Origin: Zobellia uliginosa
Lineage (GTDB): Bacteria > Bacteroidota > Bacteroidia > Flavobacteriales > Flavobacteriaceae
NCBI RefSeq assembly: GCF_900156625.1
Contig: NZ_FTOB01000001.1
Coordinates: 992,001-1,056,000, forward strand
DNA: 64,000 nt
Direction of reading: 5' to 3'
Shown here: positions 43,410 through 52,230 of the stretch, in pieces
Position numbering within the stretch: the stretch's first letter is position 1
Layout of the letters: each line of letters starts with the position of its first letter
Program-made: the position numbers and the translations under genes
Notes under the pieces: model-generated
Told to the model about the DNA's origin: nothing
Databases searched by the model: none
Seen by the model: the letters and a program-made list of their open reading frames with translations, nothing else

Positions 43410-45680
43410 CTATCGAGTTTTTTCATAACCATAGTTTTTGGCCTCTTGGCTGTCATTTAAAACAACCATTGTATTTCTCAATTTTCCGTTTTCATGAATT
43501 GTTTCAAGTGTTTTGATACAGTCAATTTTAGTATAATCTTGTCTAACGACATAAATCGTACTGTCTATATAATCATTTAAGGCAAAGGCATCTGAAATAA
43601 GTCCAATTGGAGGAGTGTCAATAATAATTCGGGTGTACTTGCCTTTTAAAAACTCCATTAAAGTGCTAATACGGTTGCTTAGTATCAGTCTACCTACTTG
43701 AGAGGTTTCGGTACCCGCCCCAATGAGGTGGAGATTGTCATATTGGGGATGTGTTTGAATAATTTCGCTAATCTGAATATCATTATCAATAATAAAATTT
43801 GTCAAACCTGGATTGTCAGATAGCCCAAATTGATTCATCAATTTGGGCATTCTCAAATCGAATGCTAAAACTATCACCTTTTCGGAATTAGATGCCATTG
43901 TAATGGCCAGATTAGAAGCAATGTATGTTTTGCCTTCTCCTTTTATGGTAGAAGTAATTAAAAGGGTTTGATTATGCTCTGATTTTTTTAAATATTCTAG
44001 ATTAAAACATAATAATCTAAATAGCTCAGCAATAGGAGTTCTGTTACTTTGAGGAGCTATAAGTGTTTCTCCGGTTGTACTTTTTGCTATTTCGCCCAAT
44101 ATCGGGGCAGTTGTGTAATTGCTTAATTCTTCACTTGATGAAATCTTATTGTACAATAAATCTTTAATATAAATAATTGAAAAAGGTAGGAATAGACCTA
44201 GTAAAAAACCTCCTAAATAAAGAGCTGTTTTATTGGGGCTTACAGGATACGTGCTTGATTTCGGTAGACTTACAATTCTTGTCGATGATACTGGAGCTGC
44301 TAAGGATAGGACTTCCTCTTCTCTTTTTTGCAATAAATACAAATAAAGCCCTTCTTTTGTGCTCTTATCACGACTGATGTCTACCAGTTGGCGTTCCATT
44401 GAGGGGACCTTGGCAATCTGGGCCTGGTATTTATTGGCATTCGATTGTAAGTTCCGCTGGGCGATCATCAAACGGTTTTTGGCACTACGGACGTTTTCAA
44501 TTATAGCTTTACCCAATTCATCTAGAGTTCGGTTTAAGTTGACAATAATTGGGTTCGCATCCGAGGCGGATTGGGCCATTTGCCCTTTTTGCAATAAAGT
44601 AGCATTATACTGGTCAATCATACCTGTCAACGACGGGTCGTTGGCGCTCAAAGAAGCAGGTATGGGGGTATCCATATTACCTTGTTGAAGGTAAGTCTCT
44701 ATCGCATCTATAACTTTAATTTCGGTTTGGTATTCGGAAATTAATTTTTTATAATCATTTGCTTGCTCAACGTAAAGACTGGCATTGCTAGCAACATCAG
44801 TTAAATCATTTCTGGTTTTAAATTGTTCAACAGATTTTTCGACCCCCTCGATTTCTCCGGATAGAAGTTTGAGACGACCATCAATCATTTTTATGGTGTT
44901 TTCTGCGAGTTCGTTCTCGTATTTTATCATTTCTTCAACATATGTCTCAATTAGTCCGGCTACAACATCCTCTCCTTTTTTCTTATTTTGACTTAAGAAC
45001 TGAATTTGTAAAAGGTTCCCTGTTTTATTGGCTAAATCAATATTTAGCTTTTTTAAAAAATCATCAATAACTAATTCAGAATTTCTAATGACAAAATACA
45101 GAGGTTTTCCATTGTCAACATATGATGAATTTTCATTTTTTGATATGGTGAATGTTCCAAATGGGGCTTCCACCAAGTCTCCGAAACTATAAGAAGCCCT
45201 ATAGTCTTTATCCTCCATAACTGTTATAAGTTCATATTTGTTATTCTCAAGGATTTTTATTTCAATAGGCAAATCATATATCAAACCTGATGCGGTTTCA
45301 TCTACAAGAACTTCAATTGGTGAATCATTTCCATAAATTTCTACATCGCGTACTTTTCCTTCAACGTAATAGTTGATATTAAGAGAGCGATTGGCTATCA
45401 CTTTTTCCATAATACCAGTTGATTTTAAAATGCCAATTTCGTCCTCTACTTCTGTAGTATTTTTTATAAGCCCTAAACTTTTAATGCTTTCCGCTTGTAT
45501 GGATCCTTGGCCAGCATCTTTGGTTTTAACAAGTAATGTACTTGATATTTGATATTCGGTATCTGCCCAATACCTCAAGTATAAGAATACCCCTCCCAAA
45601 CAGATTACTAGGCTAATTAAAAACAGAGGCCAGTATTTTGTGTAATTCGAGAGTAACTTGTTAATGTTATTTTCTTCCAT
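43410..45680 (-). CDS. wzc: Wzc-type polysaccharide co-polymerase with tyrosine kinase domain
   Basis: A 756-residue protein. Membrane helices at about 15-33 and 485-505 bracket a periplasmic coiled-coil domain ('YENELAENTIKMIDGRLKL', 'IDQYNATLLQKGQMAQS'). The C-terminal BY-kinase has Walker A 'TSTIKGEGKTYIASNLAI', Walker A' 'VIVLAFDLRMPKL' and Walker B 'RIIIDTPPIG'. The C-terminal tail is short with only two tyrosines ('NYGYEKTR'), fewer than the E. coli Wzc cluster. It controls chain length and export. No wza homologue is present in the window, so the outer-membrane partner must be elsewhere. A 10-bp inverted repeat lies 63 bp upstream. Confidence 0.95.
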   Translation of the reverse strand: MEENNINKLLSNYTKYWPLFLISLVICLGGVFLYLRYWADTEYQISSTLLVKTKDAGQGSIQAESIKSLGLIKNTTEVEDEIGILKSTGIMEKVIANRSLNINYYVEGKVRDVEIYGNDSPIEVLVDETASGLIYDLPIEIKILENNKYELITVMEDKDYRASYSFGDLVEAPFGTFTISKNENSSYVDNGKPLYFVIRNSELVIDDFLKKLNIDLANKTGNLLQIQFLSQNKKKGEDVVAGLIETYVEEMIKYENELAENTIKMIDGRLKLLSGEIEGVEKSVEQFKTRNDLTDVASNASLYVEQANDYKKLISEYQTEIKVIDAIETYLQQGNMDTPIPASLSANDPSLTGMIDQYNATLLQKGQMAQSASDANPIIVNLNRTLDELGKAIIENVRSAKNRLMIAQRNLQSNANKYQAQIAKVPSMERQLVDISRDKSTKEGLYLYLLQKREEEVLSLAAPVSSTRIVSLPKSSTYPVSPNKTALYLGGFLLGLFLPFSIIYIKDLLYNKISSSEELSNYTTAPILGEIAKSTTGETLIAPQSNRTPIAELFRLLCFNLEYLKKSEHNQTLLITSTIKGEGKTYIASNLAITMASNSEKVIVLAFDLRMPKLMNQFGLSDNPGLTNFIIDNDIQISEIIQTHPQYDNLHLIGAGTETSQVGRLILSNRISTLMEFLKGKYTRIIIDTPPIGLISDAFALNDYIDSTIYVVRQDYTKIDCIKTLETIHENGKLRNTMVVLNDSQEAKNYGYEKTR

Positions 45681-45742
45681 TAGGTGTTGATTTTGAATTT
45701 TTTGGTGTAGTAATTCTGTAGGATTATTGTTTCTTAAATTAA

Positions 45743-45770
45743 TTTCAAGAAAGTTGATAGTTTCTTGAAA
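45743..45770. promoter_or_regulatory. 10-bp perfect inverted repeat upstream of wzc
   Basis: TTTCAAGAAA (45743-45752) and TTTCTTGAAA (45761-45770) with an 8-bp spacer, 63-90 bp ahead of the wzc start. It could bind a dimeric regulator or form an RNA hairpin in the leader. The rest of the 389-bp gap to wcaJ (45681-46069) is AT-rich with no gene and no clear promoter match. Confidence 0.5.
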
Positions 45771-46069
45771 AACATCATTACATGTATTTTAAATAGTCAT
45801 AAAAAAAAAGAATAGTTCGATTTTATAGCAATTTTCAATTATTTAACCTTATCTATAATTTCAAAGGAAAGCCATTTTTTACATACCGAAAATTTTTAAA
45901 GCATCTAAAAGAGAGATGTCGAAAAAATCGATTCTCAATGTGTTTAATTTATGTGTAACCTATTGAATTAATATAAATTAGGGGCTTGTAAAACTGTGTA
46001 AAAAACAAATCGAGCGCCATTTTATAAGAATATGAGATTTAACATTTCTGCCAATTTTATATCGTTTAC

Positions 46070-47425
46070 CTAATAGGCCTTTTCTTCTCCGCGTACGGCA
46101 TTGACTACGGTTTGTACTATGATCTGTAAGTCTAATAACAGGCTCCACTTTTCTACATAAAAAATATCGAGTTTGGTGCGGTTGAGAATATCTTTCTTTT
46201 CCGCAATTTCGCCCCTATAGCCTTTTACTTGGGCAAGGCCTGTAATGCCAGGCTTTACAAAGTGGCGTACCAAATATTTGTCTACCGACACTTCATAGTC
46301 CCACGTATGTAATTCCATATGCGGTCTGGGGCCTACCACGCTCATATCGCCCAAAAACACATTGAAGAACTGGGGTAGCTCGTCTATACTCGTCTTTCTG
46401 ATAAACTTGCCTATGCGGGTCACGCGCATATCGCCCTTGGTGGCCATTTTTGAGTCGGCATCCTTAGAGGGGCGCATAGATCGAAACTTATAACACCAAA
46501 AGGTCTTACGTTTTAGGCCGTGGCGTTTTTGTTTAAAATAGAGGTCGCCCGGTGATTCCAATTTGATCAATACGTACATAATGGGCACTAGCCAAGAGAG
46601 TACGGTAAGAATCACGAAGGAAGAGAAAAGAATGTCGAAGCTGCGTTTGGAGATACGCGCAAATTCGGTATCCAAAGGTACTTTTCTCAGGTTGAGAACG
46701 GGTATGGTCTCGTAAAGTTCAATAGACATGCCCCTAGAATAGATTTCTTTATTGTCGGGAATGATCTTTATACGGATGAGATTGTTGTCGGCAAAGTCGA
46801 TCAGGTTGCGCAGCTCTTTGTTGTTGAACTTTGAGGCAACGCAGTAGATTTCATCAATGTCGTTTTCCAAGATATAGAGAAAGCAGTCGATGACAGGCCC
46901 CAGATAGGTTTGGCTTTTTGATTTTTTATCGTCAAAGTAGCCCATGTAACGGTAGCCCAATTCGGGTTCGTCAAATACCTTTCGTATTTTTTTTAGGTTT
47001 TTGTCACGGCCGATGACCACGACCCTTACCGAGTTTCCGCCCCATAAACGGTATTTGCGGCGGACCCAGAAAAATAGGGCCCTATACAGGGTCAAGGCAA
47101 TACATATGGTCAAATAGACAAAGAGCTGGTGCTCCAAGGATTCATAAATACGTCCGGTGAAGCCAAAAAGGGAAAAATAGGCCAAACCATAGATAAGATA
47201 GAGCTGGACCATCTTATGAATGTTGGTCATAAAGCGCTCTTTACGCACCCTTACGTAGTATCCTAAACCATAGGTAATGAGCAACCACGATATGTTGTAG
47301 TGCAAAATGTAGTAAATATGGGTGTAGGTATCGGGAGTAAGTAAAAATAATAGCCCGTTTATGATACACAAATGTGCCGCTACGGATATGGGTAAGATTA
47401 AGTCTGAATTCTTTGCATTTATCAT
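46070..47425 (-). CDS. Undecaprenyl-phosphate sugar phosphotransferase (WcaJ-like)
   Basis: A 451-residue enzyme that starts repeat-unit synthesis by moving a sugar phosphate to undecaprenyl phosphate. Four membrane helices in the first 130 residues are followed by a Rossmann-like domain ('VRVVVIGRDKNLKKIRKVF') and, after another helix near 270, the transferase domain with 'GDLYFKQKRHGLKRKTFWC', 'KFRSMRP', 'RKTSIDELPQFFNVFLGDM' and 'VGPRPHMELHTWDYE'. The length and domain order match WcaJ/GumD enzymes. It is the first gene of the locus and has its own consensus promoter about 205 nt upstream. Confidence 0.95.
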   Translation of the reverse strand: MINAKNSDLILPISVAAHLCIINGLLFLLTPDTYTHIYYILHYNISWLLITYGLGYYVRVRKERFMTNIHKMVQLYLIYGLAYFSLFGFTGRIYESLEHQLFVYLTICIALTLYRALFFWVRRKYRLWGGNSVRVVVIGRDKNLKKIRKVFDEPELGYRYMGYFDDKKSKSQTYLGPVIDCFLYILENDIDEIYCVASKFNNKELRNLIDFADNNLIRIKIIPDNKEIYSRGMSIELYETIPVLNLRKVPLDTEFARISKRSFDILFSSFVILTVLSWLVPIMYVLIKLESPGDLYFKQKRHGLKRKTFWCYKFRSMRPSKDADSKMATKGDMRVTRIGKFIRKTSIDELPQFFNVFLGDMSVVGPRPHMELHTWDYEVSVDKYLVRHFVKPGITGLAQVKGYRGEIAEKKDILNRTKLDIFYVEKWSLLLDLQIIVQTVVNAVRGEEKAY

Positions 47426-47635
47426 CTCCGTAGTTCTAGTAAATTGTCAACTGGAACATCTTGTTCGTTTGCAACGTGATTTTTTTTATAGCGTGCATTT
47501 CAAAATGGACCATTGTAAGAATTTAATACATTGTTGATGTCGCCGTAACAATAAATTTCAACACATTACCTCATTATTTTTAAAAGATTTTAATGGTAAT
47601 TTCTCTAGCTTCAGGGCGTGTTTTAAATACGGCGA
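47426..47635 (-). other. Long 5' leader of the WcaJ-like gene
   Basis: About 205 nt lie between the predicted transcription start (near 47630) and the ATG at 47425. No open frame or strong hairpin was noticed. The stretch from 47667 to 48003 beyond the promoter also shows no gene. Confidence 0.45.
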
Positions 47636-47666
47636 CAAATATAAGATTTCGGGTATTACGGGCAAA
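47636..47666 (-). promoter_or_regulatory. Consensus Bacteroidota promoter for the WcaJ-like gene
   Basis: On the minus strand, TTTG (47663-47666) is followed by a 19-bp spacer and TATATTTG (47636-47643). This matches TTTG-N19-TAnnTTTG exactly in both boxes and spacing. Transcription would begin near 47630. Confidence 0.75.
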
Positions 47667-48003
47667 ATTATTAGCCTTCAATAAACCAAGGGCCCTATGG
47701 TTTGGCTGGGATTTAATTCTTTAAAATGTAAGTAGTTGCAATGGGGATAGGGCTTACCAAAGATTGGGGGCGAGTGCATTTTTACGAATTTTATTTTGCT
47801 GTATCTTTTACTTGCTCTTTTCGGAAAAAATTGGGGTAGAACGGCTTTGAAATCTTTTATTCGATAATTATCGGGGGCGCTTTTAAGAAAGCCGAAATTT
47901 TATAGGTGATTTGTTGTTGGATTCATAGTTGAAATGCGTAAAATCTTACTTTTAAATGTTTTTTAGACTTCACTTAAATGCGGCTTGCCCTTGACCGTTG
48001 TAT

Positions 48004-48033
48004 AAAAAAAGGGAGCGCACCCCTACGCTCCCT
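48004..48033 (-). terminator. Rho-independent terminator of the dehydrogenase operon
   Basis: Stem AGGGAGCG (48010-48017) with CGCTCCCT (48026-48033), 8-nt loop. On the minus strand a T-run (48004-48010) follows. It lies 130 bp past the stop of the 43-residue gene and ends the 49.6-48.2 kb minus-strand unit. Confidence 0.8.
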
Positions 48034-48162
48034 TCAACTAATTATACAATTACTATTTCACAAGTGAAATAGGTAATCAACCTACTTATGAGTTACAAAG
48101 ATGCGGCGGTTTGCCTTACGGTATTGATCCTAAAAAAATCAAGATTGACGCTATTGCCAGTC

Positions 48163-48294
48163 TTAGTTGATCACATAACCTAATATCCAGTACAGGATGA
48201 TAAAAACCACGATGCTACCTATGCACCCGCATTTGCCTCCACCTATTTTCTTGGCGCCCCAACCGGCCAGTAGGGCTTTTAGTATGTTCTTCAT
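48163..48294 (-). CDS. 43-residue glycine/cysteine membrane peptide
   Basis: A short frame from ATG 48294 to TAA 48163. It reads 'MKNILKALLAGWGAKKIGGG' then 'KCGCIGSIVVFIILYWILGY' and 'VIN'. It has an amphipathic basic start, a Gly/Lys hinge, a C-x-C pair and one membrane helix. It starts 12 bp after the stop of the gene upstream and is followed by a terminator, so it is the last gene of the operon. The design is too regular for chance. The family is not named by me; small proteins of this sort are often missed in annotation. Confidence 0.72.
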   Translation of the reverse strand: MKNILKALLAGWGAKKIGGGKCGCIGSIVVFIILYWILGYVIN

Positions 48295-48306
48295 ATCCGT
48301 AATTTT

Positions 48307-48828
48307 TTATAGGGTCTTTATAGGCCCCGTTCGGTAAATGGTGTTATAGTCCATCCGTAGCTTTTGGAGCGTACTGTTCAGGTTTTCGGCTTGCGATTGC
48401 AGCAGGGCCTTGGTCGTTTTGGGGACTCCATTAAGGCTTAGGAGCTTTTGGTAACCTAGCACCAAGGCCTCCTCCCTATCGGTAATCAATACATTGATTT
48501 GGGCATCGGATAGGTGGTCTTCCAACACCTGTTTTTCCAAGGGGGTAAAAATAGGGCTTTCCCCCGTAAACGGCGCGACCATTTTTCGTTCCGTTACGCT
48601 GTGGTACTCGTCGGTTAGGATTTTTGCGAAATCCCTTTGCTCAAAATGGCGTTTTTTAAAATAGGCGTGATAGCTCGGGTAGCGATCAGATCGTATCAAG
48701 CTGCCATAGGCCCTTTCTGCGGCCACGGTTTCGGCTACCAATTCATGTAATGCATTTTCCCAGGTACTGCGTTCTTTTTCCATTTGCTTTCTGTTTTTTA
48801 ATTGTCGTACTGTTCTTTTCTTGATCAT
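48307..48828 (-). CDS. Helical protein of unknown function, ferritin-like appearance
   Basis: A 173-residue protein, start at ATG 48828, which overlaps the dehydrogenase stop by 4 bp (ATGA). An in-frame extension upstream to 49125 lies entirely inside the dehydrogenase gene and is rejected. Its helices 'WENALHELVAETVAAERAY', 'YHAYFKKRHFEQRDFAKIL' and 'FTPLEKQVLEDHLSDAQIN' have Glu/His spacing reminiscent of four-helix ferritin-like or DUF2383 proteins, but metal ligands cannot be confirmed. It sits with two oxidoreductases and a small membrane peptide, a stress-type grouping. Confidence 0.68.
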   Translation of the reverse strand: MIKKRTVRQLKNRKQMEKERSTWENALHELVAETVAAERAYGSLIRSDRYPSYHAYFKKRHFEQRDFAKILTDEYHSVTERKMVAPFTGESPIFTPLEKQVLEDHLSDAQINVLITDREEALVLGYQKLLSLNGVPKTTKALLQSQAENLNSTLQKLRMDYNTIYRTGPIKTL

Positions 48829-49643
48829 CCAAAGGCCGATTCCACGGCCCCGCCATCGATACGGACATTGGTCCCGTTCACATAACTGGCGTGTTCCGAA
48901 CACAGAAAAGCCACAACGGCGGCAACCTCTTCGGGCTTGCCCCTTCGTTCCATGGCAATATGGGGTCGTTTGTTTTTTACGAACCATGCTACGGCTTCCT
49001 CTACCGAGATGTCCTTTTCCTTGGCCAAGGTTTCCATCATGGCATCGGTCATCGGGGTTTCTATATAGGCCGGGGAAATACAGTTGAAAAGAAGGTTTTC
49101 TTTGGAATAGGCCCTCGATAGGCATTTAGACAGGTTGATGATACCGGCTTTACATGCGTTGTACGGACTCTCTTCTTCGTAGGGCTGGAAGGCATTTTCG
49201 CTGGCCACCAGCACCATTCGGCCCCATTTCAGTTTTTGCATTTGGGGGATAAAGGCACGGGCTACGCGTACGGCACCCATAAGGTCGATTTCAATGGTCT
49301 TCATCCAGTCCTCATCGGTCAGTTCAAGAAAATCGCCTGCGGCACCACGGGCTCCGGCCGAATGGAAAATGATGTGCGCCCCACCAAATTCGGTCTCGAT
49401 TTTCTTGGCAAGGTCCAGTACTTCTTGGTTCTTGGAAATATCAGCGGCAATACCCATTACCTTGGCGCCATTCCGGGCGTCTTTCTCTACTTGTTTGACC
49501 GCGTTCTTCAGTTCTTTGCCATTGGCCTTATCCGATAAGACGACATTCACGCCTTCCCTAGCTAAAAACTTGGCGGTTTCAATGCCTAGTCCTGAATCCC
49601 CTCCGGTTACGAGGGCCGTTTTTCCTTTTATATTTAAATCCAT
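48825..49643 (-). CDS. Short-chain dehydrogenase/reductase
   Basis: A 272-residue classical SDR. It has the cofactor loop 'TGGDSGLGIETAKFLA', 'ADISKNQEVLD', an NAG-equivalent 'HSAGARGAAGDF', a catalytic Ser in 'LVASENAF', Tyr and Lys in 'YNACKAGIINL' (YxxxK) and the end 'GTNVRIDGGAVESAFG'. The NAG motif is altered to SAG. Substrate unknown. It is 38 bp downstream of the second SDR gene and overlaps the helical protein gene by 4 bp. SDRs of this sort occur in general stress operons; that role is inferred from context. Confidence 0.92.
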   Translation of the reverse strand: MDLNIKGKTALVTGGDSGLGIETAKFLAREGVNVVLSDKANGKELKNAVKQVEKDARNGAKVMGIAADISKNQEVLDLAKKIETEFGGAHIIFHSAGARGAAGDFLELTDEDWMKTIEIDLMGAVRVARAFIPQMQKLKWGRMVLVASENAFQPYEEESPYNACKAGIINLSKCLSRAYSKENLLFNCISPAYIETPMTDAMMETLAKEKDISVEEAVAWFVKNKRPHIAMERRGKPEEVAAVVAFLCSEHASYVNGTNVRIDGGAVESAFG

Positions 49644-49681
49644 TGTCTTTTTTTTATGTTATCTCTAATAGGTTATCGGTC

Positions 49682-50500
49682 TTATCCGTTCGTGGTAAAG
49701 CCGGGGTAGCAGGTCATTCCGCCATCGACGAAAATAGTGGTGCCATTGATGTACTCCGATTCGTCGGAAGCCAACCAACTGGCCACGCTACCGATGTCTT
49801 CGGGGACGCCAATACGTTTATAGGGTATCAATTTTAGCATGTCTTTTTTCCCTTGTTCCGTGCTCCATACGTCTTTGTTGATATCGGTCTTTATGGCGCC
49901 GGGCGCAATACTGTTGCACCGTATTTTATGCGGGGCGTAGGCTTGGCATATGCTTTCCATCAACATAAGGAGTCCTCCTTTTGAAGCGGCATAATTGGCG
50001 TGGCCGGCCCAGGGAATCTCTTCGTGTACCGAACTCATATGGATGATTTTTCCCAAGGAACTCGATACCTCCTCGCGTAGGCCCCTTCTCAGGAATTCGT
50101 TAATGGCTTCCTTGGCACACAGAAACTGCCCGGTGAGGTTGACGTCCAAGACCTTTTTCCAGGCTTCCAAGGGCATTTCGTGTAAAGGATGGTCTATTTG
50201 CAGTCCGGCATTGGCCACACATACATCCACCGTACCGAAATGGGAAATCGTTTGCTTGAACAATGCTTTTACGTCTTCCTCCTTACTCACGTCGCATTTC
50301 AAGACGATGGCCTCGCCACAGCTTTGGTGGGTATTGATCCAATGGGCCACCTCCTCCGCGGCTTCCTTTGAACTGCGGTAATTGACTACAATATTGGCAC
50401 CTTCGGTCCCTAAGGCCTTGGCTACGGCGGCACCTATGCCACCACTTGAACCGGTGATAATACAGGTTTGTTGCTCGAGTCTTTTATTGGGTTTCTGCAT
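49682..50500 (-). CDS. Short-chain dehydrogenase, glucose 1-dehydrogenase-like
   Basis: A 272-residue SDR. The ATG at 50500 is chosen: 'MQKPNKRLEQQTCIITGSSG' puts the TGSSGGIG cofactor loop at residue 16, whereas the longer frame from 50728 adds 76 residues of non-protein character. Seen: 'NYRSSKEAAEEV', 'CDVSKEEDV', 'VANAGLQIDHPL' (NAG), 'HMSSVHEEIPWAGHANYAA' with YxxxK ('YAASKGG'), and 'GTTIFVDGGMTCYPGF'. The last part matches bacterial glucose 1-dehydrogenases (NADP-preferring). It is the first gene of this minus-strand unit. Confidence 0.92.
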   Translation of the reverse strand: MQKPNKRLEQQTCIITGSSGGIGAAVAKALGTEGANIVVNYRSSKEAAEEVAHWINTHQSCGEAIVLKCDVSKEEDVKALFKQTISHFGTVDVCVANAGLQIDHPLHEMPLEAWKKVLDVNLTGQFLCAKEAINEFLRRGLREEVSSSLGKIIHMSSVHEEIPWAGHANYAASKGGLLMLMESICQAYAPHKIRCNSIAPGAIKTDINKDVWSTEQGKKDMLKLIPYKRIGVPEDIGSVASWLASDESEYINGTTIFVDGGMTCYPGFTTNG

Positions 50501-50906
50501 GTTGTTGTGATTAGGGTGTAAAATTATGGGGAAGAAATGGGGTGGAATGGTGCAATACCTCAAATTGATGACGCTATGCGTAAGCCTAAGCCCGTGAAAA
50601 TCAAAGGAAGGCGGGGCTATGGTTTTTACGTTACAAGTTTTAGCAATCCAGCCTATCCGACCTTTTTCTGCGGCCGTTCTTTGTAGGATATAGTTTGTAA
50701 GGGGCCTGAAGCCGATGCTTACCTCCATTAAATCCTCGTAACGGAGCTATTATATGGGTAAAAGAAGTGTCAATAAGGAAAGTGGGTGAAAACCGACCCT
50801 AAAAAATCGTATCTTAAGTAAGAATCTCGAAAGGTCTTCGTGAAGACGGAAACTTTAGGCCGTGACGGTCTATGTTAGAGGGGCCTTCATCACACCTTCC
50901 AATAAA
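50501..50906. other. Divergent intergenic region with a short hairpin
   Basis: About 400 bp between the dehydrogenase (minus) and the 152-residue gene (plus). A short perfect hairpin GTCTTC-GT-GAAGAC lies near 50836. No gene or full consensus promoter is visible on either strand. Confidence 0.35.
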
Positions 50907-51365
50907 ATGAAGCGGATTATGGAACTACATTATAGTATATATCGCAAGGTTAAAATTTACTTCAACAAGGTATGCGGCACCTTGCCCTATCTCGAAGACC
51001 TAAAGCAGCGTTCGTCCCTTCCCGAAGGGAAAGCCTTGATCGGGGCACGTATCGGTGAGTTTCGTTTGGTGCAGGCCCAATTGGTGGCCTTTTTTATAAA
51101 CCCGGGCATTACCATTCCCTATGTTCCGGCTTCACGCTGTTTGGCGCTCAAAATGTGGTATACCGACCCAGCCTTGCTTTCCCCGTCAAGCCTAGCTGTC
51201 CTATTGCGCCATCTGACCAAAGCCGATATCATGATCTTGCAGGAAGCGGGATATATCGCTTCGGAACCCTTGATGCCCTTAAAACTTGGCAAGTTGTTCA
51301 TGGATCATAGGGAAAGGTTGGCACATATTTCAGATCATCAGGAACAGGTAGGCCCATCGCGATGA
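50907..51365 (+). CDS. Conserved-looking protein of unknown function
   Basis: A 152-residue soluble protein. ATG 50907 is taken; a GTG at 50862 would add 15 unlikely residues and a later Met ('MELHYSIYRK') is also possible. It has a basic N-terminus, a hydrophobic centre ('LVQAQLVAFFINPGITIPY') and helices 'SSLAVLLRHLTKADIMIL'. The composition is that of a real gene, but no family is recognised. It overlaps the alpha/beta hydrolase gene by 4 bp, which suggests a joint role. Confidence 0.6.
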   Translation: MKRIMELHYSIYRKVKIYFNKVCGTLPYLEDLKQRSSLPEGKALIGARIGEFRLVQAQLVAFFINPGITIPYVPASRCLALKMWYTDPALLSPSSLAVLLRHLTKADIMILQEAGYIASEPLMPLKLGKLFMDHRERLAHISDHQEQVGPSR

Positions 51366-52117
51366 AGACCTATACAGGTTTGAAATACGAAAAAATTGGA
51401 AAGGGCAAAAAGGCCATCGTCTTTGTGCATTATTTTGGGGGCGATGCCGGAAGCTGGCATTGGCTGGCAAAGCGCTTGCGCAAACGGTACACCTGTATCT
51501 TGCTGAATCTGCCCGGTTTTGGAGGGACGAAACCCCTGGCGGAACCCTCCATTTACGGTATGGCCCAGTACATCAATCTGTGTCTCGACGAGTTGAAACT
51601 AAAGGACTACATCCTCTGCGGACATTCCATGGGCGCTAAACTGGTTCTCTATGCCGCACAGCTCAAAAAAGGGAATCTGGCCGATAAGTTATTGCTTATC
51701 GCTCCTTCACCACCTACCGTAGAAGATATGGCCGACGATGAACGCCAACGCATGCTAAAGCATCCCGATAGGGAAGAGGCGGCAAAGACCGTACGGGGCG
51801 CCACCAAAAAGAAAATGGGCAAAAAAAGAAGCTTGTATGCGGTCAATTCCCAATTGCGTATCGATGGGGCCACATGGCAATGGTGGTTGAAGGGGGGAAT
51901 GAAAAACAATATTGCCGAACGCATTAAGGGGCTCGATATACCCACAACGGTCATCTTTTCGAAAGACGACCCCGTAATCGCTACTGAGGCCATCTATAAC
52001 GAGGTCCTTCCCCATTTGTGCCAACCGTCTACCGTAACCTTGAGCAGGGTGGGGCATCTGATCCCAATGGAAATGCCGCGAAAATTGGCCCGCATCATTA
52101 AAAAGTGGGACCGATAG
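51362..52117 (+). CDS. Alpha/beta hydrolase
   Basis: A 251-residue serine hydrolase. The oxyanion motif is 'VHYFGGDAGSWHW', the nucleophile Ser89 lies in 'CGHSMGAKLVL' (GxSxG), the acid is probably the Asp in 'IFSKDDPVI', and the catalytic His is in 'RVGHLIPMEMP'. The lid region (about 120-180) is basic ('GATKKKMGKKRSLY'). It has no signal peptide. The fold covers esterases, haloperoxidase-like enzymes and C-C hydrolases; the substrate cannot be told. It is coupled to the gene upstream by ATGA overlap. Confidence 0.92.
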   Translation: MKTYTGLKYEKIGKGKKAIVFVHYFGGDAGSWHWLAKRLRKRYTCILLNLPGFGGTKPLAEPSIYGMAQYINLCLDELKLKDYILCGHSMGAKLVLYAAQLKKGNLADKLLLIAPSPPTVEDMADDERQRMLKHPDREEAAKTVRGATKKKMGKKRSLYAVNSQLRIDGATWQWWLKGGMKNNIAERIKGLDIPTTVIFSKDDPVIATEAIYNEVLPHLCQPSTVTLSRVGHLIPMEMPRKLARIIKKWDR

Positions 52118-52230
52118 TCCGCCTCTTATAAGGCTAACGTAGGTATAAGGTCAAGACGAATAGCAATTAAGTCAATTTATGATGGTGAAAAGCATACAAG
52201 TCATGGGCTTATTACTGATCTTTGTGCCTT

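Noticed and set aside
48829-49125. N-terminal extension of the 173-residue helical protein
   Set aside because: It lies inside the dehydrogenase gene in another frame, is rich in Arg, Gly and Cys, and the ATG at 48828 fits the 4-bp overlap with the dehydrogenase stop.
50501-50728. 76-residue extension of the glucose dehydrogenase-like protein
   Set aside because: The cofactor loop would start at residue 92 and the added residues do not look like protein; ATG 50500 gives the normal SDR length.
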